Made by a program: the position numbers and the translations under genes
Shown: in pieces, positions 1 to 7,187 of the stretch
Layout: every line of letters starts with the position of its first letter
Position numbering within the stretch: the first letter of the stretch is position 1
Notes under the pieces: generated by a model
Told to the model about the DNA's origin: nothing
The model's database searches: none
What the model saw: the letters and a program-made list of their open reading frames with translations, nothing else
Assembly: GCF_000702265.1 (NCBI RefSeq)
Contig: NZ_KL370881.1
Coordinates: 1 to 64,000, forward strand
Source of the DNA: Butyrivibrio sp. NC2002
GTDB taxonomy: Bacteria > Bacillota > Clostridia > Lachnospirales > Lachnospiraceae
Reading direction: 5' to 3'
Length of the DNA: 64,000 bases

Positions 1-293
<293 letters not shown>

Positions 294-367
294 AGAAGGA
301 CATAGAACGAAGAAGGATCTGAGATGTATTCAGTGTTCGGTTTTGAAGGTACGTTGTTACCATATAT

Positions 368-440
368 GGGGTCTTAGCTCAGCTGGGAGAGCATCTGCCT
401 TACAAGCAGAGGGTCACAGGTTCGAGCCCTGTAGGCCCCA
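368..440 (+). tRNA. tRNA-Val (TAC)
   Basis: A 73-nt cloverleaf with acceptor arms GGGGTCT and AGGCCCC, loop CTTACAA giving anticodon TAC, the T-loop GGTTCGAGCC and discriminator A. It is the first tRNA after the 23S gene. CCA is not encoded. Confidence 0.95.
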
Positions 441-464
441 TTTAAACATTTATATGTTTAATAT

Positions 465-537
465 TCCTCAATAGCTCAGTCGGTAGAGCATTCGGCTGTT
501 AACCGAAGTGTCGTAGGTTCGAGTCCTACTTGGGGAG
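465..537 (+). tRNA. tRNA-Asn (GTT)
   Basis: A 73-nt cloverleaf with acceptor arms TCCTCAA and TTGGGGA, anticodon GTT in the loop CTGTTAA, T-loop GGTTCGAGTCC and discriminator G as expected for tRNA-Asn. CCA is not encoded. Confidence 0.95.
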
Positions 538-588
538 CTGATTGTTAGTGGACGTAATTTTGTTTTCACAATCAATTGAATAACTTAT

Positions 589-660
589 GGCTCCGTGGTC
601 AAGTGGTTAAGACATCGCCCTTTCACGGCGGTAACACGAGTTCGAGCCTCGTCGGAGTCA
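589..660 (+). tRNA. tRNA-Glu (TTC)
   Basis: A 72-nt cloverleaf with acceptor arms GGCTCCG and CGGAGTC, anticodon TTC in the loop CTTTCAC, T-loop AGTTCGAGCC and discriminator A. Confidence 0.95.
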
Positions 661-666
661 CTACTT

Positions 667-740
667 GGAGCTTTAGCTCAGTTGGTTAGAGCAACCGGCT
701 CATAACCGGTCGGTCCTGGGTTCGAGTCCCCGAAGCTCCA
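667..740 (+). tRNA. tRNA with anticodon CAT, probably elongator tRNA-Met
   Basis: A 74-nt cloverleaf with acceptor arms GGAGCTT and AAGCTCC, anticodon CAT, and an A discriminator. It lacks the three-GC anticodon stem of an initiator. A lysidine-modified tRNA-Ile2 cannot be excluded by eye, but the acceptor stem fits elongator Met better. Confidence 0.88.
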
Positions 741-742
741 CT

Positions 743-769
743 AAAAAGTCGCTTTAAGAGCGACTTTTT
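743..769 (+). terminator. Rho-independent terminator after the tRNA-Met gene
   Basis: The stem GTCGCT/AGCGAC with a short TTAAG loop is flanked by A5 and T5 tracts, so it could work in both directions. It separates the first four tRNAs from the tRNA-Leu gene and may make tRNA-Leu a separate or read-through unit. Confidence 0.8.
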
Positions 770-779
770 GCTAATAATA

Positions 780-865
780 GCCGGCGTGGCGGAACTGGCA
801 GACGCCCGGGACTTAAAATCCCGTGGGTAGCGATACCCGTACCGGTTCGATCCCGGTCGCCGGCA
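780..865 (+). tRNA. tRNA-Leu (TAA)
   Basis: An 86-nt type II tRNA with acceptor arms GCCGGCG and CGCCGGC, anticodon TAA in the loop CTTAAAA and a long variable arm (TGGGTAGCGATACCCG). The last 21 bases plus four downstream bases recur perfectly at 4652-4676, so this gene appears to have served as an integration target. Confidence 0.95.
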
Positions 866-869
866 GTAA
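845..869 (+). repeat. Candidate attachment site copy 1 (tRNA-Leu 3' end)
   Basis: A 25-bp direct repeat covering the T-loop and acceptor end of tRNA-Leu plus GTAA. It is identical to 4652-4676. Position at a tRNA 3' end is typical of tyrosine-recombinase integration. Confidence 0.75.
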
Positions 870-876
870 TGTGATT

Positions 877-922
877 GGCTGTAAGCTTAGATTTTATCTG
901 AGCTTGCAGCCTTCTTCTTTTT
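877..922 (+). terminator. Rho-independent terminator after tRNA-Leu
   Basis: A long stem GGCTGtAAGCTtAGAT paired with ATCTgAGCTTgCAGCC is followed by TTCTTCTTTTTT. It is the first sequence after the attachment-site copy, so it probably belongs to the island side of the junction. Confidence 0.85.
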
Positions 923-929
923 TATACAT

Positions 930-1226
930 TTGGTTCAAAAGGGTGAGCGCTTTAAGAGCAAAATGTATAGGAACAGGCGACTTGGAGAATTTTTAAAAGA
1001 GCTTGATTTTACCGTGGGACATAGTACCGGAATTCCAACTATTCAAGAGGGACTACAAAGAAATGGTTCGCCCAGGTCAATCATTATTAAAATGATTGAG
1101 AATATGGCACAACTATATAACCGAAGATATTCTTGTCTTATAAGATTAGGCTCCTCAAATTTGAGGAGCTATAATCAAAAAATAGTTTCAATAATCTTAT
1201 TTTTTGTTATTATAGAAGAAGTTTGA
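930..1226 (+). pseudogene. Remnant of an AlbA_2-type ATP-binding transcriptional regulator
   Basis: The first 55 or so residues carry the motif YRNRRLGEFLKEL followed by GIPTIQEGLQRNGSP. I recognise this from the C-terminal half of the large COG2865-like ATP-binding regulators (divergent AAA-4/AlbA_2 family). The N-terminal DNA-binding and ATP-binding parts are missing, and the reading after about residue 55 is unrelated. There is no good ribosome binding site. It is best read as a relic at the left edge of the island. Confidence 0.6.
1150..1169. repeat. Perfect 20-bp palindrome
   Basis: GCTCCTCAAA followed by TTTGAGGAGC forms an uninterrupted palindrome centred on AATT. It is not followed by a T-tract, so an operator or a processed hairpin is as likely as a terminator. 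Confidence 0.5.
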
Positions 1227-1246
1227 AATACGTGAGAGAGTTTTAG

Positions 1247-1675
1247 ATGAAGCTGGGAGCATTTGCTAAAAATTCAATATTGCTTCTTATATTGCTTACC
1301 ATTGTAGCAGGTGGCATCTTTTTTGATGCTCATGAAAGTTTGGAGTTATCAGATAGGTTTGGCTATGGAGTAGCTGCTGAGGAGTCTCAGACATCCAGAC
1401 CATTGAATGCAAACTCTTATGTAAACTATAACATCGCTCATATACTGTCGGCAGCAGAAATAAAGGATATTAGTATTCTTGGCGAAGTAATTAAAAAGCT
1501 GGAAAGAAGTTCTTCAAGCAAGCGCATTGTCGTTCTGACACTGATTCTATGCTTCTTTCTGTCTATAGGTGTTTATTTTAAGTCTAATCTACCTTCAATC
1601 TTTCCCTGGGCAAATGTCATTTGTTCAAGGAACAATATCATGACCTTTATTCATGATAAGGACGGTCTAAAATAA
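1247..1675 (+). CDS. Hypothetical protein with two membrane segments
   Basis: This is a 142-residue protein I do not recognise. A hydrophobic helix lies at about residues 9-26 (NSILLLILLTIVAGGIFF) and a second at about 93-109 (IVVLTLILCFFLSIGVY). Between them is a polar loop of about 65 residues, possibly outside the cell if the first helix acts as a signal anchor. The purine-rich stretch GAGAGAG ahead of the ATG gives a weak ribosome binding site. It lies inside the candidate island, between two gene remnants, so it may itself be a leftover. The confidence is for a real gene rather than for any function. Confidence 0.5.
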   Translation: MKLGAFAKNSILLLILLTIVAGGIFFDAHESLELSDRFGYGVAAEESQTSRPLNANSYVNYNIAHILSAAEIKDISILGEVIKKLERSSSSKRIVVLTLILCFFLSIGVYFKSNLPSIFPWANVICSRNNIMTFIHDKDGLK

Positions 1676-1742
1676 TCAATCCCCAAACAACTGAATAAAG
1701 AAAGTATTTGTCAATTTTTATTTGAGAAAAGGAGATTTAGAA

Positions 1743-1892
1743 ATGGTTGCAAATGCGATTGCTGTTATATGCACGGGCCTTATAGTCGGTGCTGTTATTT
1801 GGGTGCTTATAGCTGAGCATAATGCCCCGGATTATGATGAAGACCAAATAAAGGAAAACAATGACAAGAAAGATTTGAGGGACAGAAAATGA
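1743..1892 (+). CDS. Small single-pass membrane protein
   Basis: A 49-residue reading frame starts at an ATG preceded by AAAGGAGAT at good distance. Residues 5-24 form one hydrophobic helix (AIAVICTGLIVGAVIWVLIA), followed by a charged tail rich in D, K and E. The stop overlaps the start of the next frame (ATGA), so the two were probably translated together. No family is recognised. Confidence 0.5.
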   Translation: MVANAIAVICTGLIVGAVIWVLIAEHNAPDYDEDQIKENNDKKDLRDRK

Positions 1893-2122
1893 TTAATTTT
1901 ATAACATACATATTCATTATTCTTATGGTAATCTGTGGCGTTTCAGGTACAGTTCATCCAATATCAGTCAATGTAGCATCTGTAGTTGACCTGGTTGTCT
2001 TGATCTTTACAAGCCTTTTAGCGCTTATGTATTCGAGAACATCGAATAGGCTAAACAGAATTGAAGGATGCTCATTGGTGCTGATATACCTTATCTATAT
2101 TGGATATGCTATTTGTAGATGA
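1889..2122 (+). pseudogene. C-terminal fragment of a cation/Ca2+ exchanger
   Basis: The 77 residues read as the last two or three helices of a CaCA-family calcium/sodium antiporter: a first helix, the segment PISVNVASVVDLVVL, then NRLNRIEGCSLVLIYLIYI, which resembles the conserved RIEG and final helix of YrbG-like exchangers. Full-length members have about 300 residues and two alpha-repeats, and neither repeat is present. It starts at an ATG coupled to the preceding small frame. It is either a relic or a co-opted small membrane protein. The family assignment is from memory of motif patterns. Confidence 0.5.
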
Positions 2123-2145
2123 CAAGTGTAAGAGAAGAGTCAATA

Positions 2146-2170
2146 TAGGGGCAGCATATTACTGCCCCTA
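2146..2170 (+). terminator. Hairpin after the exchanger fragment
   Basis: A perfect 9-bp stem TAGGGGCAG/CTGCCCCTA with a 7-base loop. It lacks a T-run, so termination would be inefficient. It marks the boundary to the HAD gene. Confidence 0.45.
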
Positions 2171-2277
2171 CATATGAAGGCTACATAATAGAGGAAGGTA
2201 GGACTAAATGAAGAAGAGGAAAGATTTGCAAGCTGCATTTCTGGTGATGATGCAATTAAGATGATAGAGGATTTGCG

Positions 2278-2910
2278 ATGAAGCTGGATAACATAGAATG
2301 GATCTTTTTTGATGTTGGCTCAACTTTGGTAAGTGAGGAAAAGCCATTTTTACATAGACTACACGAAATTGCTAATGCTGTTAATGAACCTTTTGATGAG
2401 ATACAGAATAAGGTTACTCAGCTTTATAAGGAAAAGAAAAAGGGAGAACAAGTGCTGATTCAGGAATACGGAATAGAAAGACCTCGCTGGAGAAGTGAAG
2501 ATGAGGAATTGTTTCCGGAGTCATATGAGTGCCTTGAGCGATTGAGTAAGAAATATAAAATTGGAGTCATTGCTAATCAGCTTCCGGGAACAGCAGCCAG
2601 ATTAGAAAAGCATGGTGTTTTAAAGTTTATAGATATTGTCATTGCTTCTGCAGAAGAAGGATTAGAGAAGCCTGATAGGAGAATATTTGAGCTTGCCTTA
2701 TCAAGGGCTAATTGTAAACCTGAGAATGCTGTCATGATTGGAGATAGGGTTGATAATGACATAATACCTGCTAAGAAAATAGGTATGAAGACTGTTCGTG
2801 TGAAGCAAGGGATGTGGAAATACTGGGATGCTCTTGGCGAAGAGAAACAGGCAGATTTTGAGGTGGATGATCTGAGCGCGGTAATAGAGCTGTTTGGATT
2901 TTTAGCATAA
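2278..2910 (+). CDS. HAD-superfamily hydrolase
   Basis: This is a 210-residue phosphatase-like enzyme of the HAD-IA group, probably acting on a small phosphorylated metabolite in the cytoplasm. Motif I is FFDVGSTL near residue 10, with the nucleophile Asp kept but the usual second Asp replaced by Gly. An Asn in VIANQ fits the motif II position, EKPD near residue 130 supplies the motif III Lys, and IGDRVDNDI near 155 supplies the motif IV acids. The alpha-helical cap sits between motifs I and II. The ATG overlaps the stop of a short upstream frame. It begins a same-strand series of HAD, GNAT and NUDIX genes. The substrate cannot be told from sequence. Confidence 0.8.
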   Translation: MKLDNIEWIFFDVGSTLVSEEKPFLHRLHEIANAVNEPFDEIQNKVTQLYKEKKKGEQVLIQEYGIERPRWRSEDEELFPESYECLERLSKKYKIGVIANQLPGTAARLEKHGVLKFIDIVIASAEEGLEKPDRRIFELALSRANCKPENAVMIGDRVDNDIIPAKKIGMKTVRVKQGMWKYWDALGEEKQADFEVDDLSAVIELFGFLA

Positions 2911-2935
2911 TTAAAATGGATAGGAATAATACATA

Positions 2936-3460
2936 ATGAATATAAAAAATAAAGATATTACTATAAGAAATGCAGAAAAAACTGATTGTGAGCAGCTTGC
3001 TATATGGTGGAATGATGGTAAGGTTATGGCACATGCAGGCTTTCCTAACGGGCTTGGGACTACTGCAGATGAGATCCGGAATCAGATATCAAGTGACATG
3101 GACGAGACAAAGCGAAGGCTCATCATAGATTATAAAGGTAGTTCTATAGGAGAGATGAGTTATTACAACATGGGCGAAAATATTGCTGAAATTGGCATCA
3201 AGATCTGTGACAGCTTATATCAGGAAAAGGGATTAGGCAAAAAGATACTTAGCATGCTTATTGGCGAGTTATTTGCAAGAGGATATAAGAAGATTATTCT
3301 TGATACCAATTTAAATAACAAAAGAGCTCAGCATGTCTACGAGACTTTGGGTTTTAGCAAGGTTAGAGAAAATATAGATTCATGGACAAACCAGGTTGGA
3401 GAAATTCAGTCTTCAGTGGATTATGAACTGATACCGGAAAACTTTGTAGATTTTACATGA
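2936..3460 (+). CDS. GNAT-family N-acetyltransferase
   Basis: This 174-residue protein has the GNAT layout: beta-1 with ITIRNAEKTDCEQL, a central hydrophobic strand (EIGIKICD), the acetyl-CoA pyrophosphate loop QEKGLGKKI near residue 97, and the late motif NNKRAQHVYETLGF near 125. It probably acetylates an amino group on a small molecule or protein terminus. AGGAATA before the ATG is a modest ribosome binding site. The gene follows the HAD gene by 25 bases and is likely co-transcribed with it and with the NUDIX gene downstream. Confidence 0.82.
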   Translation: MNIKNKDITIRNAEKTDCEQLAIWWNDGKVMAHAGFPNGLGTTADEIRNQISSDMDETKRRLIIDYKGSSIGEMSYYNMGENIAEIGIKICDSLYQEKGLGKKILSMLIGELFARGYKKIILDTNLNNKRAQHVYETLGFSKVRENIDSWTNQVGEIQSSVDYELIPENFVDFT

Positions 3461-3491
3461 CTATTAAAATATTAGTTTAAGGGAATGAATC

Positions 3492-3977
3492 ATGGAAAAA
3501 TGGGATGCATACGACAGTAAGCTTAATAAGATAGAGGGTGTAACTTTGATTCGTGGAGAGCAGGTACCAGAAGGATACTTCCATTTATGCAGTGAAATCA
3601 TAGTAAGACATACAGATGGAAGCTATCTGATAATGCAGAGAGATAAGAGAAGGCACCTTGGAGGAATGTGGGAAGCAACTGCTGGTGGTTCTGCGCTGCA
3701 GGGTGAAGATCCATTAACCTGTGCAATGAGAGAACTACAAGAGGAAACTGGAATAGTATCAGATGAACTGATAGAAATTGGCCGTGTGTTACATCATGGG
3801 CATAAGACATATTATGTAGATTATCTTTGTACCACAGATGTTGATAAAGATAGAATTGTTTTACAGGAAGGTGAGACAATAGCGTTCAAATGGATAGATC
3901 CTGATGAGCTTCGTGCCATGTCTAGAGATAATTTGGCAACAATGCGTCAATTGAACTTTATAGAGGAACTGACCTAA
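3492..3977 (+). CDS. NUDIX hydrolase
   Basis: This is a 161-residue pyrophosphohydrolase. The NUDIX box runs from GGSALQGED through AMRELQEETGI at about residues 71-94 and keeps all metal-binding Glu residues. The surrounding pattern (EGYFHLCSEIIV, then LIMQRDKRRHLGGMWE) resembles the isopentenyl-diphosphate isomerase/MutT-like subgroup found in many Firmicutes. The exact nucleotide or isoprenoid substrate is not predictable. It is the third gene of the HAD-GNAT-NUDIX run in the island. A 16-bp palindrome (TAGACAA AG TTGTCTA, 3981-3996) follows its stop. Confidence 0.85.
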   Translation: MEKWDAYDSKLNKIEGVTLIRGEQVPEGYFHLCSEIIVRHTDGSYLIMQRDKRRHLGGMWEATAGGSALQGEDPLTCAMRELQEETGIVSDELIEIGRVLHHGHKTYYVDYLCTTDVDKDRIVLQEGETIAFKWIDPDELRAMSRDNLATMRQLNFIEELT

Positions 3978-4108
3978 AAATAGACAAAGTTGTCTAATCG
4001 AAAAAAAACGGCATTTTTATTATATCTTTTGTTGTACTTAGGGCTTTAGCGGCTATTTCATCCAGGCACAGAAAATGATGTATTGCCGTATGAGAGCGGA
4101 GGTGCATT

Positions 4109-4510
4109 ATGACATTTGACGATGAAAAAGATTATATCATGCGCATCATTAAGGAAATGGTAAGGGTACTTTTTTCATTGATGCTAGGTAAAAAGTATGT
4201 TGCAGTAGAGATGGAGCGTGATAATGGCTATGAAGTTTCCGGGAGAAAACTTGCTGAGCTTCTTGAAATGATAGATTGCGGAGAGATAAATAAAGCTGAA
4301 AATCTCCTTTTGGAATCTCTTGATTATTCTGATAAGAATAGCATTGCTGCTGCGGCAATGTTCTATCAATATTTATCTGAGAAGGGGGAAGAGTTCCTTA
4401 TAGAGCATGATTTCTCCAGGGAAGAAGTGCTTGATGGAATAAGCCGCTTAATGCGACAGGCAGGCTATGCTGATGTTATCGATATTGTAGAAGATACTGT
4501 TATTACTTGA
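4109..4510 (+). CDS. Uncharacterised DUF6483-like protein
   Basis: This 133-residue protein is entirely alpha-helical by eye. The opening DYIMRIIKEMVRVLFSLMLGKK is a pattern I associate with DUF6483 proteins of Lachnospiraceae. The middle (AENLLLESLD and AAAMFYQYLSEKG) looks like helical-repeat packing. No catalytic motif or membrane segment is evident. Its ATG follows GCGGAGGTGC. It is the last gene before the right attachment-site copy. Function is unknown. Confidence 0.65.
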   Translation: MTFDDEKDYIMRIIKEMVRVLFSLMLGKKYVAVEMERDNGYEVSGRKLAELLEMIDCGEINKAENLLLESLDYSDKNSIAAAAMFYQYLSEKGEEFLIEHDFSREEVLDGISRLMRQAGYADVIDIVEDTVIT

Positions 4511-4651
4511 AATGCTTTGTAATTAGGAAAAACAAATAAAAGTGGTATAACTAAATTTATATTTGACGGAGAAATTGAGTACGATTCAATGATTAATCCG
4601 CCAAGAAACAGAGAAGCCGGATTTCCTCGTGTGGGAAGGGATGTCACAAAA

Positions 4652-4676
4652 GTTCGATCCCGGTCGCCGGCAGTAA
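4652..4676 (+). repeat. Candidate attachment site copy 2
   Basis: A perfect 25-bp copy of 845-869, that is, the end of tRNA-Leu plus GTAA. The 25 or so bases before it also weakly resemble the tRNA variable arm (GTGGGAAGGGATGTC versus GTGGGTAGCGATACC), which suggests a diverged longer tRNA tail rather than a random match. Confidence 0.75.
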
Positions 4677-4681
4677 ACATT

Positions 4682-4714
4682 AGAGAATCGTATTAGTTTG
4701 CGGTTCTCTTTTTT
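4682..4714 (+). terminator. Terminator just after the right attachment copy
   Basis: Stem AGAGAATCG/CGGTTCTCT followed by TTTTTT. It probably is the original terminator of the tRNA-Leu transcript, displaced by the island. Confidence 0.7.
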
Positions 4715-4778
4715 GTTGCCATCTTGTACTATAAAAGAGTGTGCATATATGTTGGATGGGGGAAGGAGAGACTTAATT

Positions 4779-5258
4779 ATGGTTATACATCCAATTGAAC
4801 CAATATATGATAAGAGTTCAAAAATACTTATTCTGGGAAGTTTTCCCTCTGTAAAATCAAGAGAGGAAGGCTTCTTTTACGGACACAAGCAGAATAGATT
4901 TTGGAAAGTAGTTTCCAGAGTCTTTGAAGAGGAAGAGCCAAGGACAATTGAGGAGAAGAAGGCTCTTTTGATAAGGAACAAGATTGCATTATGGGACGTG
5001 ATACATTCTTGCGATATTGTAGGATCGTCGGACTCCAGCATCACTAATGTAGTGCCGAACGACTTAAGCCTTATCTTAAACACAGCGGATATCAAGACAA
5101 TATACGTCAATGGTAAAACGGCACTTAAGTATTATGAAAAGTATACAGGGCCTGCTATCAAAAGGCCTGCGATTTGTCTTCCATCGACAAGTCCCGCAAA
5201 TGCGGCCTGGAATATGGAAAAGCTTCTGAGTGCTTGGAAGATTATAAAAAAGTATTGA
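4779..5258 (+). CDS. DNA-deoxyinosine glycosylase-like uracil-DNA glycosylase
   Basis: This 159-residue enzyme belongs to the uracil-DNA glycosylase superfamily, in the hypoxanthine/deoxyinosine-removing branch. The active-site loop is ILGSFPSVKSREEGFFYGH at about residues 16-34, followed by QNRFWKV. The second motif, LPSTSPAN near residue 136, fits the usual substrate-binding loop. The role would be base excision repair of deaminated bases. The ATG at 4779 is chosen because GGAAGGAGAG stands 8 bases before it; the frame is open 27 codons further upstream. A methyltransferase gene follows. Confidence 0.82.
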   Translation: MVIHPIEPIYDKSSKILILGSFPSVKSREEGFFYGHKQNRFWKVVSRVFEEEEPRTIEEKKALLIRNKIALWDVIHSCDIVGSSDSSITNVVPNDLSLILNTADIKTIYVNGKTALKYYEKYTGPAIKRPAICLPSTSPANAAWNMEKLLSAWKIIKKY

Positions 5259-5317
5259 CCTTGCCCTTGGGGCAGCCTTTATCATTTGAAAAAACGAAAC
5301 AACAGGAGGATTACACA

Positions 5318-6130
5318 ATGCAGATAGGAAGTTCAAATGATTCAGAAGCAGTAAAGGCGCAGTATGCCACATCAAAAGGATTAGATACCAGGTTATCTTT
5401 TCACGATAAATATTCCACAAATAAGCTGGGATACGGAAATTGGATAGTGTCCAATTATGAAATAGGGGAAGGCATGAAGGTTCTGGAACTTGGCTGCGGC
5501 ACAGGAAGTTTGTGGATGGGAAGGGATGAACTTGTGGATAAGTTTGGCAAGTTTGTTTTAACCGACTTTTCGGAAGGAATGCTTGCTACAGCAAAAGGAA
5601 ATCTTGGAGAGATAAAAAACTTAGAGTATAAACAGGCCGATATACAGGACCTCCCCTTCGAAGATGGCTCTTTTGATGTGGTCATAGCAAATTCCATGCT
5701 GTACCATGTGCCGGATATCATGAAAGGAATAAGCGAAGTTCGCAGAGTTTTGAAGGACGACGGAGTTTTTTATACTGCGACTCTTGGGGAAAATAACTTT
5801 ACAGACATACTTGCTAAGTGGTTTGAACTTGGGGGCGAGAGCTTTAATCCAAACCATAACTTCACTATGCAAAATGGCGCAGGTATGCTGAAAACAGCTT
5901 TTGCAGATGTGGAAGGAAGGATTTACGAGGATTCACTTCATGTGACAGATATAGAGGACCTTGTTGATTATCTGTGCAGCCTTGCATCTTTTAAGGCGAT
6001 AATGGATATTCCTGTGGATAAGATCGCTCAGATATTAAAAGAGCATGCGGTGGACGGAGCTATTGATCTGCCAAAGGAATATGGCATGTTCATAGCAAAA
6101 GGCTTGCGTAATTTTGGAGGAAGAGTATGA
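5318..6130 (+). CDS. Class I SAM-dependent methyltransferase
   Basis: This is a 270-residue protein with the Rossmann SAM-binding signature VLELGCGTGSLWMG near residue 50, the acidic ribose ligand region in LTDFSEGML, motif II/III at ADIQDLPFEDGSFDVVIAN, and MLYHVPD after it. It matches Methyltransf_11/25-type small-molecule methylases. The substrate is unknown. The start at 5318 is preceded by CAGGAGGATT. The frame is open further upstream into the glycosylase gene, but those residues do not look like the family. The stop overlaps the ATG of a truncated epimerase-like remnant. Confidence 0.85.
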   Translation: MQIGSSNDSEAVKAQYATSKGLDTRLSFHDKYSTNKLGYGNWIVSNYEIGEGMKVLELGCGTGSLWMGRDELVDKFGKFVLTDFSEGMLATAKGNLGEIKNLEYKQADIQDLPFEDGSFDVVIANSMLYHVPDIMKGISEVRRVLKDDGVFYTATLGENNFTDILAKWFELGGESFNPNHNFTMQNGAGMLKTAFADVEGRIYEDSLHVTDIEDLVDYLCSLASFKAIMDIPVDKIAQILKEHAVDGAIDLPKEYGMFIAKGLRNFGGRV

Positions 6131-6180
6131 AGGCCCTGATAATAGGAGCCAGTGGTTTTCTTGGTGGAACTATATATTAG
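6127..6180 (+). pseudogene. N-terminal stub of a nucleotide-binding epimerase/reductase
   Basis: Seventeen residues, MKALIIGASGFLGGTIY, are followed by a stop. GASGFLGG is the Rossmann loop of extended SDR enzymes. The start is coupled (ATGA) to the upstream methyltransferase. The rest of the gene is gone and the sequence runs into the NUDIX-GNAT gene. Confidence 0.6.
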
Positions 6181-6206
6181 GGTTTAAGATTGTGTGAACG
6201 CGGATT

Positions 6207-7187
6207 ATGGAGAAGAAGGTAATGACTGAAGAATGGCATTTAGATTTAGAAGACAACGAATGGCCACTTACAACAATTGACCATGACAGGATGATTGCAA
6301 GAGCAATTGTAGTTGATGATGAGGGCTATTTTTATTTTGTCAGGGCAAACAGAGATGATGATTTTGGTAAGGCGACACTTATTGAAACTGCCGGCGGAGG
6401 AGTGGAAGCCGGGGAAGATTTAGATACTGCTATCAGGCGAGAGCTAAAAGAAGAACTCGGCGCTGATGTGGAGGTTCTGGATAAGATCGGGGTAGTCAGC
6501 GATTACTACAATCTGATTCACAGGCATAACGTAAATAACTATTTTCTTTGCAAAGTGAAATCTTTTGGGGATAAGCATCTTACGCAGGACGAGATAGAGG
6601 ATTTTCATCTTTCGACTTTGAAGCTTAAGTATGAAGAGGCGCTTGCTGAATATGATAGATGCAGATGCACAAGCCTTGGAAGACTTGTTGCGAGTAGGGA
6701 AGTACCGGTTTTGAAAAGAGCTAAGGAATTACTGCAGCAGGCAGCTGCCGAGCGAATTGTAGACGATGAGATTAAACTAATTCCTTACTACAGGAATGAT
6801 GAGGTATCCCTTCCTTGGTATCAGAATCCGGATGTCTGTAACCAGGTTGATAATAGGGATGAGCCCTATGATCTGGAGCTCTTGCATCGCATGTATGATT
6901 TCCTCAGTTCTCATGGGAATTGCTACTACATAGATTACAAGGGAACTTTCGTCGGAGATGTCTCACTTAGGGATAACGCTGAAGTTGCAATTGTAGTTTG
7001 CAAGGAATATCAGAACCACCATATCGGCAGACGCTGCATAGAAGATATGCTGAAGCTTGCAAAGGAAAAGGGCATGGATACAGTTAAAGCAAATATCTAT
7101 TCCTTTAATAAGCAGAGCCAGCGCATGTTTGAAGCGGTGGGATTTAAGAAGACTGATGAAGAGTGGTATGAATTTAAGGTGATGTGA
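6207..7187 (+). CDS. NUDIX hydrolase-GNAT acetyltransferase fusion
   Basis: This 326-residue protein has two enzymes in one chain. Residues about 25-150 are a NUDIX domain with the box GGGVEAGEDLDTAIRRELKE followed by ELGA. Residues about 185-326 are a GNAT domain with VAIVVCKEYQNHHIGRRCIE as the acetyl-CoA loop region and NKQSQRMFEAVGF near the end. Between them lies a charged helical linker. The second ATG at 6222 is closer to an AGAAGG sequence and is a possible start. The GNAT gene behind it overlaps its stop (TGATG), so they are probably translationally coupled. A fusion of the reverse order is encoded at 40480-41400. Confidence 0.85.
   Translation: MEKKVMTEEWHLDLEDNEWPLTTIDHDRMIARAIVVDDEGYFYFVRANRDDDFGKATLIETAGGGVEAGEDLDTAIRRELKEELGADVEVLDKIGVVSDYYNLIHRHNVNNYFLCKVKSFGDKHLTQDEIEDFHLSTLKLKYEEALAEYDRCRCTSLGRLVASREVPVLKRAKELLQQAAAERIVDDEIKLIPYYRNDEVSLPWYQNPDVCNQVDNRDEPYDLELLHRMYDFLSSHGNCYYIDYKGTFVGDVSLRDNAEVAIVVCKEYQNHHIGRRCIEDMLKLAKEKGMDTVKANIYSFNKQSQRMFEAVGFKKTDEEWYEFKVM

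Larger units (their letters stand above)
845..4676. mobile_element. Candidate decayed genomic island in tRNA-Leu
   Basis: The segment between two perfect 25-bp copies of the tRNA-Leu 3' end is about 3.8 kb. Each copy is followed within about 40 bases by a different terminator-like hairpin. This fits one terminator coming from the element and the other being the displaced original. Inside are a helix-turn-helix ATPase remnant, small membrane proteins, an exchanger fragment, HAD, GNAT and NUDIX genes and a DUF6483-like gene. No integrase, excisionase or replication gene is visible, so if it was an element it has lost its mobility genes. Confidence 0.6.

Noticed and set aside
4465-4680. Minus-strand frame over the right attachment copy
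   Set aside because: It overlaps the tRNA-derived sequence and the DUF6483-like gene and has no supporting signals.
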